In this document: positions 50,838-59,729 of the stretch, in pieces | Numbering within the stretch: the first letter of the stretch is position 1 | How the letters are laid out: every line of letters begins with the position of its first letter | Assembly (NCBI RefSeq): GCF_024204665.1 | Contig: NZ_CP100355.1 | Location: forward strand, 3,329,451 to 3,393,450 | Origin: Natronosalvus rutilus | Lineage (GTDB): Archaea > Halobacteriota > Halobacteria > Halobacteriales > Natrialbaceae | Direction: 5' to 3' | DNA length: 64,000 bases | Program-made: the position numbers and the translations under genes | The notes under the pieces: generated by a model | Told to the model about the DNA's origin: nothing | Database searches by the model: none | Seen by the model: the letters and a program-made list of their open reading frames with translations, nothing else

Positions 50838-52360
50838 TGATCGAGACGCTACTCGCAGTCACGTTTGCGGGCGCGCTAGTGACGTTCCTCGCGCCCAACC
50901 GTATCGCCGGAAAACTAGCCTTCGCGATCAGCCTCGTGCCGGTCGCGCTGTCGGTCTGGCTGTTCACTGCCTTCGATGGCAGCGGGAACGCGTTAGTCGA
51001 CGGCGGCACGCTCGCGTTCGAATCCCGGACGACCTGGATCGAACTCGGCGCCTACGAGATTTCGTGGTACGTCGGGCTCGACGGTATCAGCCTGCCGCTG
51101 GTCGTCCTGACGACGATCCTCTCGACGCTGGCGATCCTGAGCTCCTGGACGCCGATCGACACCCGCCAGTCGCAGTTCTACGGCCTGATCCTGTTCATCG
51201 AGGCGAACCTGATCGGCGTCTTCGCCGCGCTGGACTTCTTCGTCTGGTTCATCTTCTGGGAGGCCGTCCTCATCCCGATGTATCTGCTGATCGGGGTCTG
51301 GGGCGGTCCACGCCGGAAGTACGCCGCAATCAAGTTCTTCGTCTACACGAACGTCGCCTCTCTGCTGATGTTCGGGGCGTTCATGACGCTCGTCTTCAGT
51401 CTCGACGTCTCGTCGTTCGCGCTCACGGAGATTACGCAGGCGATGCTCGCGGGTGGCCCCGAGGGCTTCGCCGGCGTCGCCGGTAGCACGGTCTCCTCGC
51501 TGGTGTTCATCGCGATGTTCATCGGCTTCGCCGTGAAGGTTCCCGTGGTGCCGTTCCACACCTGGCTGCCCGACGCTCACGTCGAGGCACCGACGCCGGC
51601 GTCGGTGCTCCTGGCGGGCGTCCTGCTGAAGATGGGGACCTACGCCCTGCTCCGGTTCAACTTCACGATGTTCCCCGAACAGGTCGAGATGTACGCGATT
51701 CCCATCGCGGCCATCGCCGTCATCAGCGTCATCTACGGCGCGATGTTGGCGCTGGCCCAGACGGACCTCAAGCGCATCGTCGCCTACTCCTCGGTCTCGT
51801 CGATGGGCTACGTGATCCTCGGCCTGATCGCGTTCACCCACTTCGGCGTGGGCGGCGCGACCTTCCAGATGGTTTCCCACGGCCTGATCTCGGGCCTGAT
51901 GTTCATGGCCGTCGGCGTGATCTACAACGCCACCCACACCCGGATGGTCACCGACATGTCCGGGATGGCCGACAAGATGCCCATCGCCGTCGGCATCCTC
52001 ATCGCCGGCGCGTTCGGCTACATGGGCCTGCCGCTGATGAGCGGCTTCGCGGCGGAGTACTTCATCTTCTTCGGGACCTTCGGTTCCGAGGTACTGACGT
52101 ACGCACCGCTGTTTACCGGCCTGGCGATGTTCGGCATCGTCATCGTCGCCGGCTACTTGCTGTTCGCGATGCAGCGGACGCTGTTTGGCCCCTTCCGGCT
52201 CGAGACCGACTACGAGATCGGTCGCGCGCCGTTCCACGACGTCGCACCGATGTTCGTGTTGCTGGGGCTGATCATCGCCCTCGGCGTCGCACCGGAGTTG
52301 ATCTTCGACATGATCCTTGACGCAGTCGATCCGATCCTCGAACAGGGAGGTGGTGCCTGA
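50834..52360 (+). CDS. nuoM: Complex I-like antiporter subunit M (NuoM)
   Basis: A 508-aa antiporter-type subunit: FFVWFIFWEAVLIPMYLLIGVWGG, KVPVVPFHTWLPDAHVEAPTPASVLLAG, LAQTDLKRIVAYSSVSSMGYV. Lacks the lateral helix of NuoL. ATG 50834 overlaps the nuoL stop (ATGA); nine bases earlier there is an in-frame GTG, less likely. Confidence 0.95.
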   Translation: MMIETLLAVTFAGALVTFLAPNRIAGKLAFAISLVPVALSVWLFTAFDGSGNALVDGGTLAFESRTTWIELGAYEISWYVGLDGISLPLVVLTTILSTLAILSSWTPIDTRQSQFYGLILFIEANLIGVFAALDFFVWFIFWEAVLIPMYLLIGVWGGPRRKYAAIKFFVYTNVASLLMFGAFMTLVFSLDVSSFALTEITQAMLAGGPEGFAGVAGSTVSSLVFIAMFIGFAVKVPVVPFHTWLPDAHVEAPTPASVLLAGVLLKMGTYALLRFNFTMFPEQVEMYAIPIAAIAVISVIYGAMLALAQTDLKRIVAYSSVSSMGYVILGLIAFTHFGVGGATFQMVSHGLISGLMFMAVGVIYNATHTRMVTDMSGMADKMPIAVGILIAGAFGYMGLPLMSGFAAEYFIFFGTFGSEVLTYAPLFTGLAMFGIVIVAGYLLFAMQRTLFGPFRLETDYEIGRAPFHDVAPMFVLLGLIIALGVAPELIFDMILDAVDPILEQGGGA

Positions 52361-53967
52361 TGGTTAACGCACTCATACCGGCGGAGTGGCTCGCACTCGC
52401 ACCGACGCTCGTGCTGGCCCTGACCGCCATGGTATTGTTCGTCTTCGACAGCATCAGCCCGCGGTCGACAAACCGTCCGGCACTCGCCGGCATCGCCGCC
52501 ATCGGCGCGATCGTCTCGCTCGCCATCGCGGTCTGGTTCGCCGTCGCGGGAACCGGCTCCGAGAACGCCGACGCCGGCTACGACCTCTGGTTCGTCGTCG
52601 GCGAGTCCCAGGCCGGGGCCGGCGCCATCAACCTCTTCGGCGGCCAGATGGTCGTCGACCAGATGGCGCTGTTCTTCATGATCGTCGTCGCCGTCGTCAC
52701 CGCGATGGTGGCGATCGCGAGCTACGACTACATGGCCGGACACACCTACCAGGCCGAGTACTACTCGCTGCTCTTGCTCGCGGCGACCGGGATGTCGACG
52801 ATGGCTGCTGCAAACAGCCTCGTCACCATCTTCCTCGCCCTCGAGCTGGCGAGTCTCCCCTCTTACGCGCTCGTGTCCATTCTCAAGACCAACCGCGGGA
52901 GCGTCGAGGCCGGTCTGAAGTACTTCCTGATCGGCGCGTTCTCCTCGGCTATCTTCGTCTTCGGGATCAGCCTCGTCTACGGCGTCACCGGCCACCTGCA
53001 ACTCGAGGCCATCGCGGACGTCGTCACGGGCGAAGCCGAGCCGGGGTCGGGCCACGACGTCTCCGAAATGGGCGGCCTGCTCGGACTCGGACTCCTGATG
53101 CTCATCGGTGGCTTCGCGTACAAGACCTCGAGCGTACCATTCCACTTCTGGGCGCCGGAAGCCTACGAGGGGGCGCCGGCACCGATCTCGGCGTTCCTCT
53201 CCTCGGCCTCGAAGGCCGCCGGCTTCGTGATCCTCTTTCGTGTGTTCACGACGGCCTTCCCGCTCGAGGCGACGGCCGAGATCATCGGCCTCGAGTGGAC
53301 CCACGCGTTCATCATCCTGGCCATCGCCACGATGACGGTCGGGAACTTCGCGGCAGCCACCCAGGAGAACGTCAAGCGAATGCTCGCGTACTCCTCGGTC
53401 GGACACGCGGGCTACGCGCTGATCGGACTGGCCGGACTCACCGTCGACGGCGGCGAACTCGTTCTCGGCGCCGCGATGATGCACCTGCTGGTCTACGGCT
53501 TCATGAACACCGGCGCGTTCCTGTTCGTCGCCCTGGCGGAATACTGGGGCGTCGGCCGGACGTTCGAGGACTACAACGGCCTCGCGACCCGGGCGCCCGT
53601 CGCCTGTGCCGCCCTGGCCGTGTTCATGTTCAGCCTCGCCGGTATCCCGCCCTTCGGCGGCTTCTGGAGCAAGTACTTCCTGTTCACGGGCTCGCTCGAG
53701 GCGGCGTCGGCCAACCCCGCGATGTTGATCGTCGCGGCCACGCTGGTGATCAACAGCGCGCTGTCACTGTACTACTACTCGCGGCTCGTGAAGGCCGTCT
53801 GGATCGACGACCCCGTCTCGGGCGTCGACCGGGACTTCGGCGGCTCGCCGACGGGACTGTACGCGGCCATCGTCTTCGCGGCCGTGATGACGCTCGTCCT
53901 GTTGCCCGGCTTCGGGCCGGTCGCGGACCTCGCGATCGATGCGGCGAGTGCGGTCGTTGTCTCCTGA
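52360..53967 (+). CDS. nuoN: Complex I-like antiporter subunit N (NuoN)
   Basis: A 535-aa antiporter-type subunit: FLALELASLPSYALVSILKTNRGSVEAGLKYFL, TSSVPFHFWAPEAYEGAPAP and TQENVKRMLAYSSVGHAGYAL. Last gene of the operon; ATG follows in TGATG overlap with nuoM. The stretch to the next gene is 41 bp and holds a new TATA box. Confidence 0.95.
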   Translation: MVNALIPAEWLALAPTLVLALTAMVLFVFDSISPRSTNRPALAGIAAIGAIVSLAIAVWFAVAGTGSENADAGYDLWFVVGESQAGAGAINLFGGQMVVDQMALFFMIVVAVVTAMVAIASYDYMAGHTYQAEYYSLLLLAATGMSTMAAANSLVTIFLALELASLPSYALVSILKTNRGSVEAGLKYFLIGAFSSAIFVFGISLVYGVTGHLQLEAIADVVTGEAEPGSGHDVSEMGGLLGLGLLMLIGGFAYKTSSVPFHFWAPEAYEGAPAPISAFLSSASKAAGFVILFRVFTTAFPLEATAEIIGLEWTHAFIILAIATMTVGNFAAATQENVKRMLAYSSVGHAGYALIGLAGLTVDGGELVLGAAMMHLLVYGFMNTGAFLFVALAEYWGVGRTFEDYNGLATRAPVACAALAVFMFSLAGIPPFGGFWSKYFLFTGSLEAASANPAMLIVAATLVINSALSLYYYSRLVKAVWIDDPVSGVDRDFGGSPTGLYAAIVFAAVMTLVLLPGFGPVADLAIDAASAVVVS

Positions 53968-53979
53968 ATACCCGGTAGC

Positions 53980-53985
53980 TTTTAC
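53980..53985 (+). promoter_or_regulatory. TATA box of the DHH phosphoesterase gene
   Basis: TTTTAC is centred about 26 nt before the ATG at 54009, separating this gene from the nuo operon. Confidence 0.45.
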
Positions 53986-54008
53986 CCTGTTCGGTGGAAA
54001 TCCGCGGT

Positions 54009-55604
54009 ATGATCTCCCGGCTCGTCCTCGGATGTGGGGACGTCGGACAACGCGTCGTCGAGCGGCAGCCGGACTCGGCACCGCCACCCCTTCGATCGAC
54101 GGCTGGCTCCGCCACGAGGGCGCGCGACCGCGAGAAACTGTTCGTCGTCTCGAGGGACGCCGATGTCGTCGAGACGCTTCGGGAGGAGAACGTGCGGGCT
54201 CGTCAGGGCGAGCCGTCGGAGCGGTCGCTTCTCGAAGGTCTCGAGCTGGAGTTCGAATCCGGCTCGCCCGACCTCGTGTTCGTCGCCAGTGACGACAGCG
54301 GCGAGAACCGGCGGACGCTCGAGACGGCGCGTGAGGTATTTCCCGACGCGATATTCGTGGCGTACGTGGGAGAGAGCGAGTCCGAAGCGGACCGCCGGGC
54401 CGACAGGCAGGCCATCGAGCGTCAGGCGACCCACGTCGTCGATTCGATCGAAACCGTCGTCGAGTGGGTCGCCGAGCGAACGGTCTCCCAGGGGGCCCAG
54501 AAGGCGATCGAACTCCGGGCGCACCTCTCTCAGATCACGGGGACACTCGCCGTCATCGCACACGACAACCCCGATCCGGACGCCATCGCGAGCGCCGTCG
54601 CGCTGGTCGAACTCGCCGAGAGCGTCGGCGTCGAGGCCGAGGCCTGTTACTACGGCGAGATTTCCCACCAGGAGAACCGGGCGATGGTTAACTTGCTGGA
54701 TCTCGACCTTCGCACGCTCGAGCCGACGGACTCCCTTGAGGCATACGACGCGTTCGCGCTCGTCGACCACTCCCGGCCCGGCGTGAACGACCAGCTCCCG
54801 GCCGACCTCGATATCGACATCGTGATCGACCACCATCCGCCGCGCGGCCCGGTCCCGGGCGAGTTCTACGACCTCCGCCAGCGCGTCGGCGCGACGAGTA
54901 CGGTCCTCACCGAGTACCTCGAGTACTTCGGGATCGACGTCGACAGCCAGATCGCGACGGCGTTGCTCTACGGGATTCGCGTCGATACCAGGGACTTCAC
55001 CCGGGAAATCTCACCACCCGACTTCGAGGCCGCCGCGACGCTCTGGAACGCCGTCGACTTCGCGACGCTTCGAAAGATCGAGTACCCGACCGTGGAGGGC
55101 GACACCCTCGATACCGTCGCGCGAGCGATCAAGAACCGCGTCCAGCGTGGATCGGTGATCGCCGCCAGCGCCGGCCGCATCACCGACCGCGACGCACTGC
55201 CCCAGGCAGCCGACCAACTGCTCGCCATGGATGGCGTCGACACGACCCTGGTCTTTGGCTTTCGCGACGAGATGGTGTTCGTCTCGGCTCGTTCACGTGG
55301 GAACGACCTCGACCTCGGGGAGACGCTTCGCGACGCGTTCGACCAGATCGGAAGCGCCGGCGGGCACGCCGACATGGCCGGGGCCCAGCTCGAGATGGGC
55401 GTCCTCGGCGACATGGAGGAGAGCACCGAGCGCGAGTCCATCCTGAATATCGTCGAGGAGGTAATCACGGACCGCTTCTTCGAGGCGGTGGATACCCAGC
55501 CAGGAACCCCCGTCGGCATCTACAGCCAGACCAGCGAGATGCTGTTCGGCTCGAGCGCCATCCTGGACGAGCAAATCGAAGCTGACGCCGAACGCGACGG
55601 GTGA
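54009..55604 (+). CDS. DHH family phosphoesterase with N-terminal RCK/TrkA-like domain
   Basis: A 531-aa protein. The N-terminal Rossmann-like domain (MISRLVLGCGDVGQRVVE then LFVVSRDADVVETLREE, to about 155) resembles TrkA-N/RCK. The DHH domain follows with HDNPDPDA (185-192), VDH (252-254) and the name-giving DHH (274-276), and a DHHA1 domain ends with GSAGGHADMAGAQL. The family hydrolyses phosphodiesters such as linear dinucleotides or oligonucleotides. Residues 21-42 (Pro/Ala/Arg-rich) interrupt the Rossmann fold where other members have none. Confidence 0.88.
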   Translation: MISRLVLGCGDVGQRVVERQPDSAPPPLRSTAGSATRARDREKLFVVSRDADVVETLREENVRARQGEPSERSLLEGLELEFESGSPDLVFVASDDSGENRRTLETAREVFPDAIFVAYVGESESEADRRADRQAIERQATHVVDSIETVVEWVAERTVSQGAQKAIELRAHLSQITGTLAVIAHDNPDPDAIASAVALVELAESVGVEAEACYYGEISHQENRAMVNLLDLDLRTLEPTDSLEAYDAFALVDHSRPGVNDQLPADLDIDIVIDHHPPRGPVPGEFYDLRQRVGATSTVLTEYLEYFGIDVDSQIATALLYGIRVDTRDFTREISPPDFEAAATLWNAVDFATLRKIEYPTVEGDTLDTVARAIKNRVQRGSVIAASAGRITDRDALPQAADQLLAMDGVDTTLVFGFRDEMVFVSARSRGNDLDLGETLRDAFDQIGSAGGHADMAGAQLEMGVLGDMEESTERESILNIVEEVITDRFFEAVDTQPGTPVGIYSQTSEMLFGSSAILDEQIEADAERDG

Positions 55605-55715
55605 GCGGGGCTCGAGGCCTGTCCTGTATCGACGGTGTCCACGCGCGAGCCCGACGAGCCAATGAGGCGAACCGCAGAGAGGAGCGTTTTTTACGACGGC
55701 CGACGATGAACGGAC

Positions 55716-56522
55716 ATGGACATCGTCACCGACAGCAAACCCCGCGTAAAGGACTACATGACGCGAGACGTGGTGACGGTCTCGCCCGACCAGACGGTGG
55801 CCTCGGTCGCCGAACGGATCGCCGAGAGCGAAGAACACAGCGGCTTCCCCGTCTGCGATCGCCGCCGCGTCGAGGGATTCGTGAGCGCGCGCGACCTCCT
55901 GCTCGCCGACGACGACGCCCCGATCTTCCGGGTGATGTCCCGCGAGTTGATCGTCGCCCACCCCGACATGAAAGTGATCGACGCCGCCAGAGTGATCCTC
56001 CGGTCGGGGATCCAGAAACTCCCGGTCGTCGACGACGCCGGCAACCTCGTGGGGATCATCGCGAACGCCGACGTGATCCGGAGCCAGATCGAACGCGCGA
56101 CCCCCGAGAAGGTCGGGAAGCTCATGCGGACCCTCGAGAACATCCACGAGGTCGAGTTGCGCCAGGAGCGCCGGATGATCACGCTGTCCGACCTGACGCC
56201 GACTCAGGGTCGAGTATACGCGGACGAACTCGAGGGGCGAAAGTACGAACTCGAGCGAGGACTGGCCGAACCCCTCGTCGTCATCGACAACGCCGGCGAG
56301 TTGTTGCTCGCCGACGGCCACCACCGGGTGATGGCCGCTGATCGGATCGACCTCGATGAGATGGACGCCTACGTGATCGTGGTCGACCAGCGCCTCGATC
56401 TGGGGATGGCCAAAACGGCGAAAAAGGAGGGGCTCGAATCTATCTGCGACATCGAGGTGGTCGACTACGCGAGACATCCGCTGGTGGAGACGACGAAGCG
56501 ATTGCAGTCGAGCGAGCAGTGA
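55716..56522 (+). CDS. CBS-domain protein fused to a ParB/sulfiredoxin-like domain
   Basis: A 268-aa protein. Two CBS domains (about 10-125: VKDYMTRDVVTVSPDQTVASVAERI, FPVCDRRRVEGFVSARDLL, QKLPVVDDAGNLVGIIANADVI) are followed by a ParB/Srx-like fold (about 150-260) with EPLVVIDNAGELLLADGHHRVMAA. CBS pairs sense adenine nucleotides; GHHR resembles the nucleotide site of ParB-like enzymes. This architecture is known in archaea but its function is not. The gene's stop lies in an 11-bp tandem repeat. Confidence 0.88.
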   Translation: MDIVTDSKPRVKDYMTRDVVTVSPDQTVASVAERIAESEEHSGFPVCDRRRVEGFVSARDLLLADDDAPIFRVMSRELIVAHPDMKVIDAARVILRSGIQKLPVVDDAGNLVGIIANADVIRSQIERATPEKVGKLMRTLENIHEVELRQERRMITLSDLTPTQGRVYADELEGRKYELERGLAEPLVVIDNAGELLLADGHHRVMAADRIDLDEMDAYVIVVDQRLDLGMAKTAKKEGLESICDIEVVDYARHPLVETTKRLQSSEQ

Positions 56523-56553
56523 GCGAGCAGTGAGTGACCAGCGAGCGGCCAGG
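56510..56553. repeat. Four tandem copies of an 11-bp unit over the stop codon of the CBS gene
   Basis: GAGCGAGCAGT at 56510-56520 and again at 56521-56531 (identical), then GAGTGACCAGC and GAGCGGCCAGG. The TGA stop of the CBS gene is formed at the first junction (56520-56522). Confidence 0.75.
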
Positions 56554-56574
56554 AACGAAACTCATCGATCAGCA

Positions 56575-56581
56575 AAATTTT
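56575..56581 (+). promoter_or_regulatory. TATA box of the NUDIX gene
   Basis: AAATTTT centred about 28 nt upstream of the ATG at 56606. Confidence 0.45.
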
Positions 56582-56605
56582 GTCCACGCCGCGTCGTCCT
56601 CGAGT

Positions 56606-57151
56606 ATGCGAGAGGACGGTTTCCGTGATCCACCTGACCCCGAAAATGACAATTGCGGTGTCGGCGACGACCCTGTTACCGCTGACGGTTCGACTACCAC
56701 TGACGGCTCCATCGACGTCGACGTCGACGCTGGCAGCGACGACCACGTCCACGCAGACGCCTCCGTCCGCGGCCTAATCGAGGACGACGGCACCTACCTC
56801 CTCCTGAAACACGACATGCCGGGCGGGCCAATATGGGGCGTCCCCGGGGGCCGAGCGCGAATCGGCGAGGACCCTCGAGACGCCCTCGTCCGCGAGGTGT
56901 ACGAGGAGACACGCCTCGAGGTCGCAATCGGCGACCCCCTCGAGGCGTTCGCCCACACCTGGGCTGACGGCGAGCAGGGCACCGTCTCCGTAGTCTTCGA
57001 GTGTGCGGTAGTCGGTGGAACAGTAGACATCGAGGCGAACCCGAACGACGACGAGCCCATATCTGAGTACGTCTGGCTCGAGCCCACAGCACTAGACGAT
57101 GTGCCGATGGAACCTGAACTCCAGCGGCTCCTCGAGCGTTACGCGAACTGA
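56606..57151 (+). CDS. NUDIX hydrolase
   Basis: A 181-aa protein with an acidic N-terminal lead of about 50 residues and a NUDIX domain: IWGVPGGRARIGEDPRDALVREVYEETRLEV fits the GX5EX7REUXEEXGU box with Asp at the first Glu position and no Gly after EET, so the box is slightly degenerate. NUDIX enzymes hydrolyse nucleoside diphosphate derivatives. Its last 13 bases overlap the 3' end of the gene on the other strand. The long start at 56534 is rejected because the TATA box lies inside it. Confidence 0.88.
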   Translation: MREDGFRDPPDPENDNCGVGDDPVTADGSTTTDGSIDVDVDAGSDDHVHADASVRGLIEDDGTYLLLKHDMPGGPIWGVPGGRARIGEDPRDALVREVYEETRLEVAIGDPLEAFAHTWADGEQGTVSVVFECAVVGGTVDIEANPNDDEPISEYVWLEPTALDDVPMEPELQRLLERYAN

Positions 57152-57522
57152 TCGCTCACGCTCAGCAGGTAGGCCAGAATCACGAGGGAGATGAGCAGGC
57201 CGATGACGTTGAGCGTCACCAGGTCCAGGAGTGCACTGAGCCCGTAGAGGACGAGCGCCCATGTCAGCGCCCATCCCTCCATGTTCCAGAGGCCGACGAG
57301 GACTGCCAGCATGCCAACGTTGACGACGGTGAACACGAACGCGAGGAGCGTACCGACGCCGCCGTAGGCGAGCAGTTGGAGGATTGGAATCCAGGCGAAC
57401 AGGAATCCGAGGCCGCCGAGGACGCAGATGATCGAGATGCCGAGCGGTCGGGACGACCCGCTAGCGTACGACGCGTTCGTCGACGACCGAGTAGAGCGAG
57501 GGGCTGGAGAGCGGGGATTCAT
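57139..57522 (-). CDS. Four-helix membrane protein of unknown function
   Basis: A 127-aa protein with a Ser/Pro/Arg-rich N-terminus and about four transmembrane segments from residue 26 to the end (LGISIICVLGGLGFLFAWIPILQLL, LLAFVFTVVNVGMLAVLVGLW, WALVLYGLSALLDLVTLNVIGLLISLVIL). I do not recognise a named family. It overlaps the NUDIX gene antisense by 13 bp at the 3' ends. Confidence 0.75.
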   Translation of the reverse strand: MNPRSPAPRSTRSSTNASYASGSSRPLGISIICVLGGLGFLFAWIPILQLLAYGGVGTLLAFVFTVVNVGMLAVLVGLWNMEGWALTWALVLYGLSALLDLVTLNVIGLLISLVILAYLLSVSDQFA

Positions 57523-57641
57523 GTTAAATCATCTACATCACAGCGATGAATATATTCTGGACAACTGACGCTTCGCGCTCGCTCGAGCACGGTCCCAAAG
57601 CGCCGATAAAACACGAATCGCTCGAATGCCGTTCCGACGGC

Positions 57642-59615
57642 TTACTTGCCTTCGAATTCCGCGTCCTCGCCGCTCATGAACGCGGTAATCCCCGTCATGA
57701 GGTCGTCGGTTGCCATCAGGTGGCCGAACGCCGCGGCCTCGAGTTCGAGCCCCGCGTCGGTGTCGTCGCGGCCGGCGAGCATCGCGCGCTTGGTGAAGCG
57801 CTGAGCGATCGGCGGGCCACCGGCGAGTTTCTCGGCGAGGTCGAGGGCCTTCTCGAGCAGTTCGTCGTTACCCACGACCTCGTTGACGAAACCGTAGTCT
57901 TCCATCGTCTCGGCCTCGTAGCGGTCGGCCGTGAGGATGATCTCCTTTGCGCGGCCCTCCCCGACGATGTGCTTGAGCCGCTGAGTGCCGCCCCAGCCGG
58001 GAATCAACCCGAGGTTGAGTTCTGGCTGACCGAGTTCCGAGCGCTCGGAGGCGACCCGGATGTCGGCGCAGGTCGCCAGTTCCATCCCGCCGCCGAGGCA
58101 GTAGCCGTCGATGCCGGCGACGACGGGCATGTCACAGGACTCGAGCTTGCCGAAGGTGTCCTGACCCTGTTTCGAGAGTTCGATAGCACCGATCGGGTCG
58201 GCCCCGCCCGCGGCCATACTCTGGACGTCCGCGCCCGCGGAGAATGCCTTCTCGCCCTCGCCGGTGATGAGGATCGACCGCACCTCGTCGTCGTCTCCGA
58301 GGACGTCGATGGCTTCGCTCAGTTCCGAGAGGAGTTCCGAACTGATCGTGTTCATCCGGTGGGGCCGGTCGATGACGACGTGGCCGACCATGTTGCCGGG
58401 GTACTCGAGGCGGATGGTCTCGAACTCGAGTTCGCCGTCGTCCTCACTCGGCCCGTAGAAGCCGCCCTCGTCGACGAACCCGCTGAGCGCGTCGGAGGGT
58501 TCGTGCCGGGCCGCACCGCTCTCGTCGTAGGCGTCCTCGAGGGCCTCGAACAGGTCGGCGAGGCCGCGAGCGTCGGCCATCTTCGCCGGGCCGTCCGGGA
58601 AGCCCGCGCCGAGTTTCATCGCTTCGTCGATGGCATCCGGACCGGCCACGTCGTCGTCGATCAGCTGGGCCACCTCGTCGGCCATCACGGCGAGCAGGCG
58701 GTCGGAGATCCACTCCTTGCCCTCGTCGGTCGGGATCTGGACGCCCTCGCCGTCCTCGTAGTCGTAGACGCCCTTGCCGGTCTTCTTCCCGAGTTCCTCG
58801 GCCTCAACTTTCTCCTCGGTCATCGGGCACGGGGCGTACGCCTCGCCGAGGGTCTCGTGCATGTACTCCTGGACGTGCAAGCCCACGTCGAGACCGACCT
58901 GGTCGGTGAGTTCGAACAGGCCCATCGGGAGCCCCATGTCGAACTTCGCGGTCGAGTCGACCTCGGCGACGGTGGCCTCGTCCTCGTAGACCATCCACGC
59001 GGCCTCGTTCATCAGCGGGACGAGCACGCGGTTCACGATGAAACCAGGGCTGTCCTTGTGGACCCGGACCGGCGACTTGTCGACGTCCTCGGCGAGCGCC
59101 TCGATCAGGTCGAGCGTTTCGTCGGCGGTGTGAGCCCCGGAGATGACCTCGACCAGCGGCATCCGGATCGGCGGGTTGAAGAAGTGCATCCCGCAGAACT
59201 GCTCGGGTCGGTTGGTGACCTCCGACAGTTCGGTGATCGACAGCGAGGAGGTGTTCGTCCCGAAGATGGCGTGGTCGGGCGCGTACTCCTCGACCTCGCC
59301 GTAGACGTCCTTCTTGATGTCCATCTTCTCGGGAACGGCCTCGATGACGACGTCGGCGTCGGCGACCGACTCCTCCACGTCGACCAGCGGTGTGATCCGC
59401 TCGAGGGTGTCGTCGGCGACTTCGTCGGTAATCTGGTCGTTTTCGGCAAGCTTTCCGAGCGACCACTCGATCTGGTCGTAGCCGTCCTGGACGAACTCCT
59501 CGTTGATGTCGCGCAGGTTCACGTCGTAGCCGGCGAGCGCCGCCACTTCGGCGATGCCGTGGCCCATGTTCCCCGCACCGAGAACTGCGATGGTGTTGAT
59601 ATCCTCCAGTTCCAT
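57642..59615 (-). CDS. 3-hydroxyacyl-CoA dehydrogenase/enoyl-CoA hydratase fusion
   Basis: A 657-aa bifunctional beta-oxidation enzyme. N-terminal 3-hydroxyacyl-CoA dehydrogenase: NAD-binding IAVLGAGNMGHGIAEVAALAGY, FGTNTSSLSITELSE, MHFFNPPIRMPLVEVI, then the C-terminal dehydrogenase domain (GFIVNRVLVPLMNEA). A crotonase domain follows from about 395: GEKAFSAGADVQSMA, IDGYCLGGGMELATCADIRVAS, LGLIPGWGGTQRL. The order is reversed from bacterial FadB, as in other archaea. The start at 59615 (MELEDI) is preferred over 59645. It is divergent from acyl-CoA dehydrogenase, so both catalyse steps of the same spiral. Confidence 0.95.
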   Translation of the reverse strand: MELEDINTIAVLGAGNMGHGIAEVAALAGYDVNLRDINEEFVQDGYDQIEWSLGKLAENDQITDEVADDTLERITPLVDVEESVADADVVIEAVPEKMDIKKDVYGEVEEYAPDHAIFGTNTSSLSITELSEVTNRPEQFCGMHFFNPPIRMPLVEVISGAHTADETLDLIEALAEDVDKSPVRVHKDSPGFIVNRVLVPLMNEAAWMVYEDEATVAEVDSTAKFDMGLPMGLFELTDQVGLDVGLHVQEYMHETLGEAYAPCPMTEEKVEAEELGKKTGKGVYDYEDGEGVQIPTDEGKEWISDRLLAVMADEVAQLIDDDVAGPDAIDEAMKLGAGFPDGPAKMADARGLADLFEALEDAYDESGAARHEPSDALSGFVDEGGFYGPSEDDGELEFETIRLEYPGNMVGHVVIDRPHRMNTISSELLSELSEAIDVLGDDDEVRSILITGEGEKAFSAGADVQSMAAGGADPIGAIELSKQGQDTFGKLESCDMPVVAGIDGYCLGGGMELATCADIRVASERSELGQPELNLGLIPGWGGTQRLKHIVGEGRAKEIILTADRYEAETMEDYGFVNEVVGNDELLEKALDLAEKLAGGPPIAQRFTKRAMLAGRDDTDAGLELEAAAFGHLMATDDLMTGITAFMSGEDAEFEGK

Positions 59616-59662
59616 GCACACGTATGCGTCTGGCACCCGTTTCAACGTTTCCCTCTCGACAG

Positions 59663-59674
59663 GAACAACTGTTC
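59663..59674. promoter_or_regulatory. Inverted repeat in the divergent beta-oxidation promoter region
   Basis: GAACA-AC-TGTTC (5-bp arms, 2-bp spacer) lies in the 114-bp space between the two divergent fatty-acid genes, a plausible site for a shared regulator. Confidence 0.35.
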
Positions 59675-59701
59675 TCGAGTTTAGTTCCGGTTACAAAGTT
59701 C

Positions 59702-59707
59702 TTTATC
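59702..59707 (+). promoter_or_regulatory. TATA box of the acyl-CoA dehydrogenase gene
   Basis: TTTATC is centred about 26 nt upstream of the ATG at 59730. Confidence 0.5.
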
Positions 59708-59729
59708 GTTCAGGCAGGAACCTAGGGCC

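Noticed and set aside
57546-59684. A 712-codon open frame on the plus strand opposite the hydroxyacyl-CoA dehydrogenase/enoyl-CoA hydratase gene
   Set aside because: The opposite strand encodes a full bifunctional enzyme with all expected motifs; the long plus frame is a codon-bias mirror.
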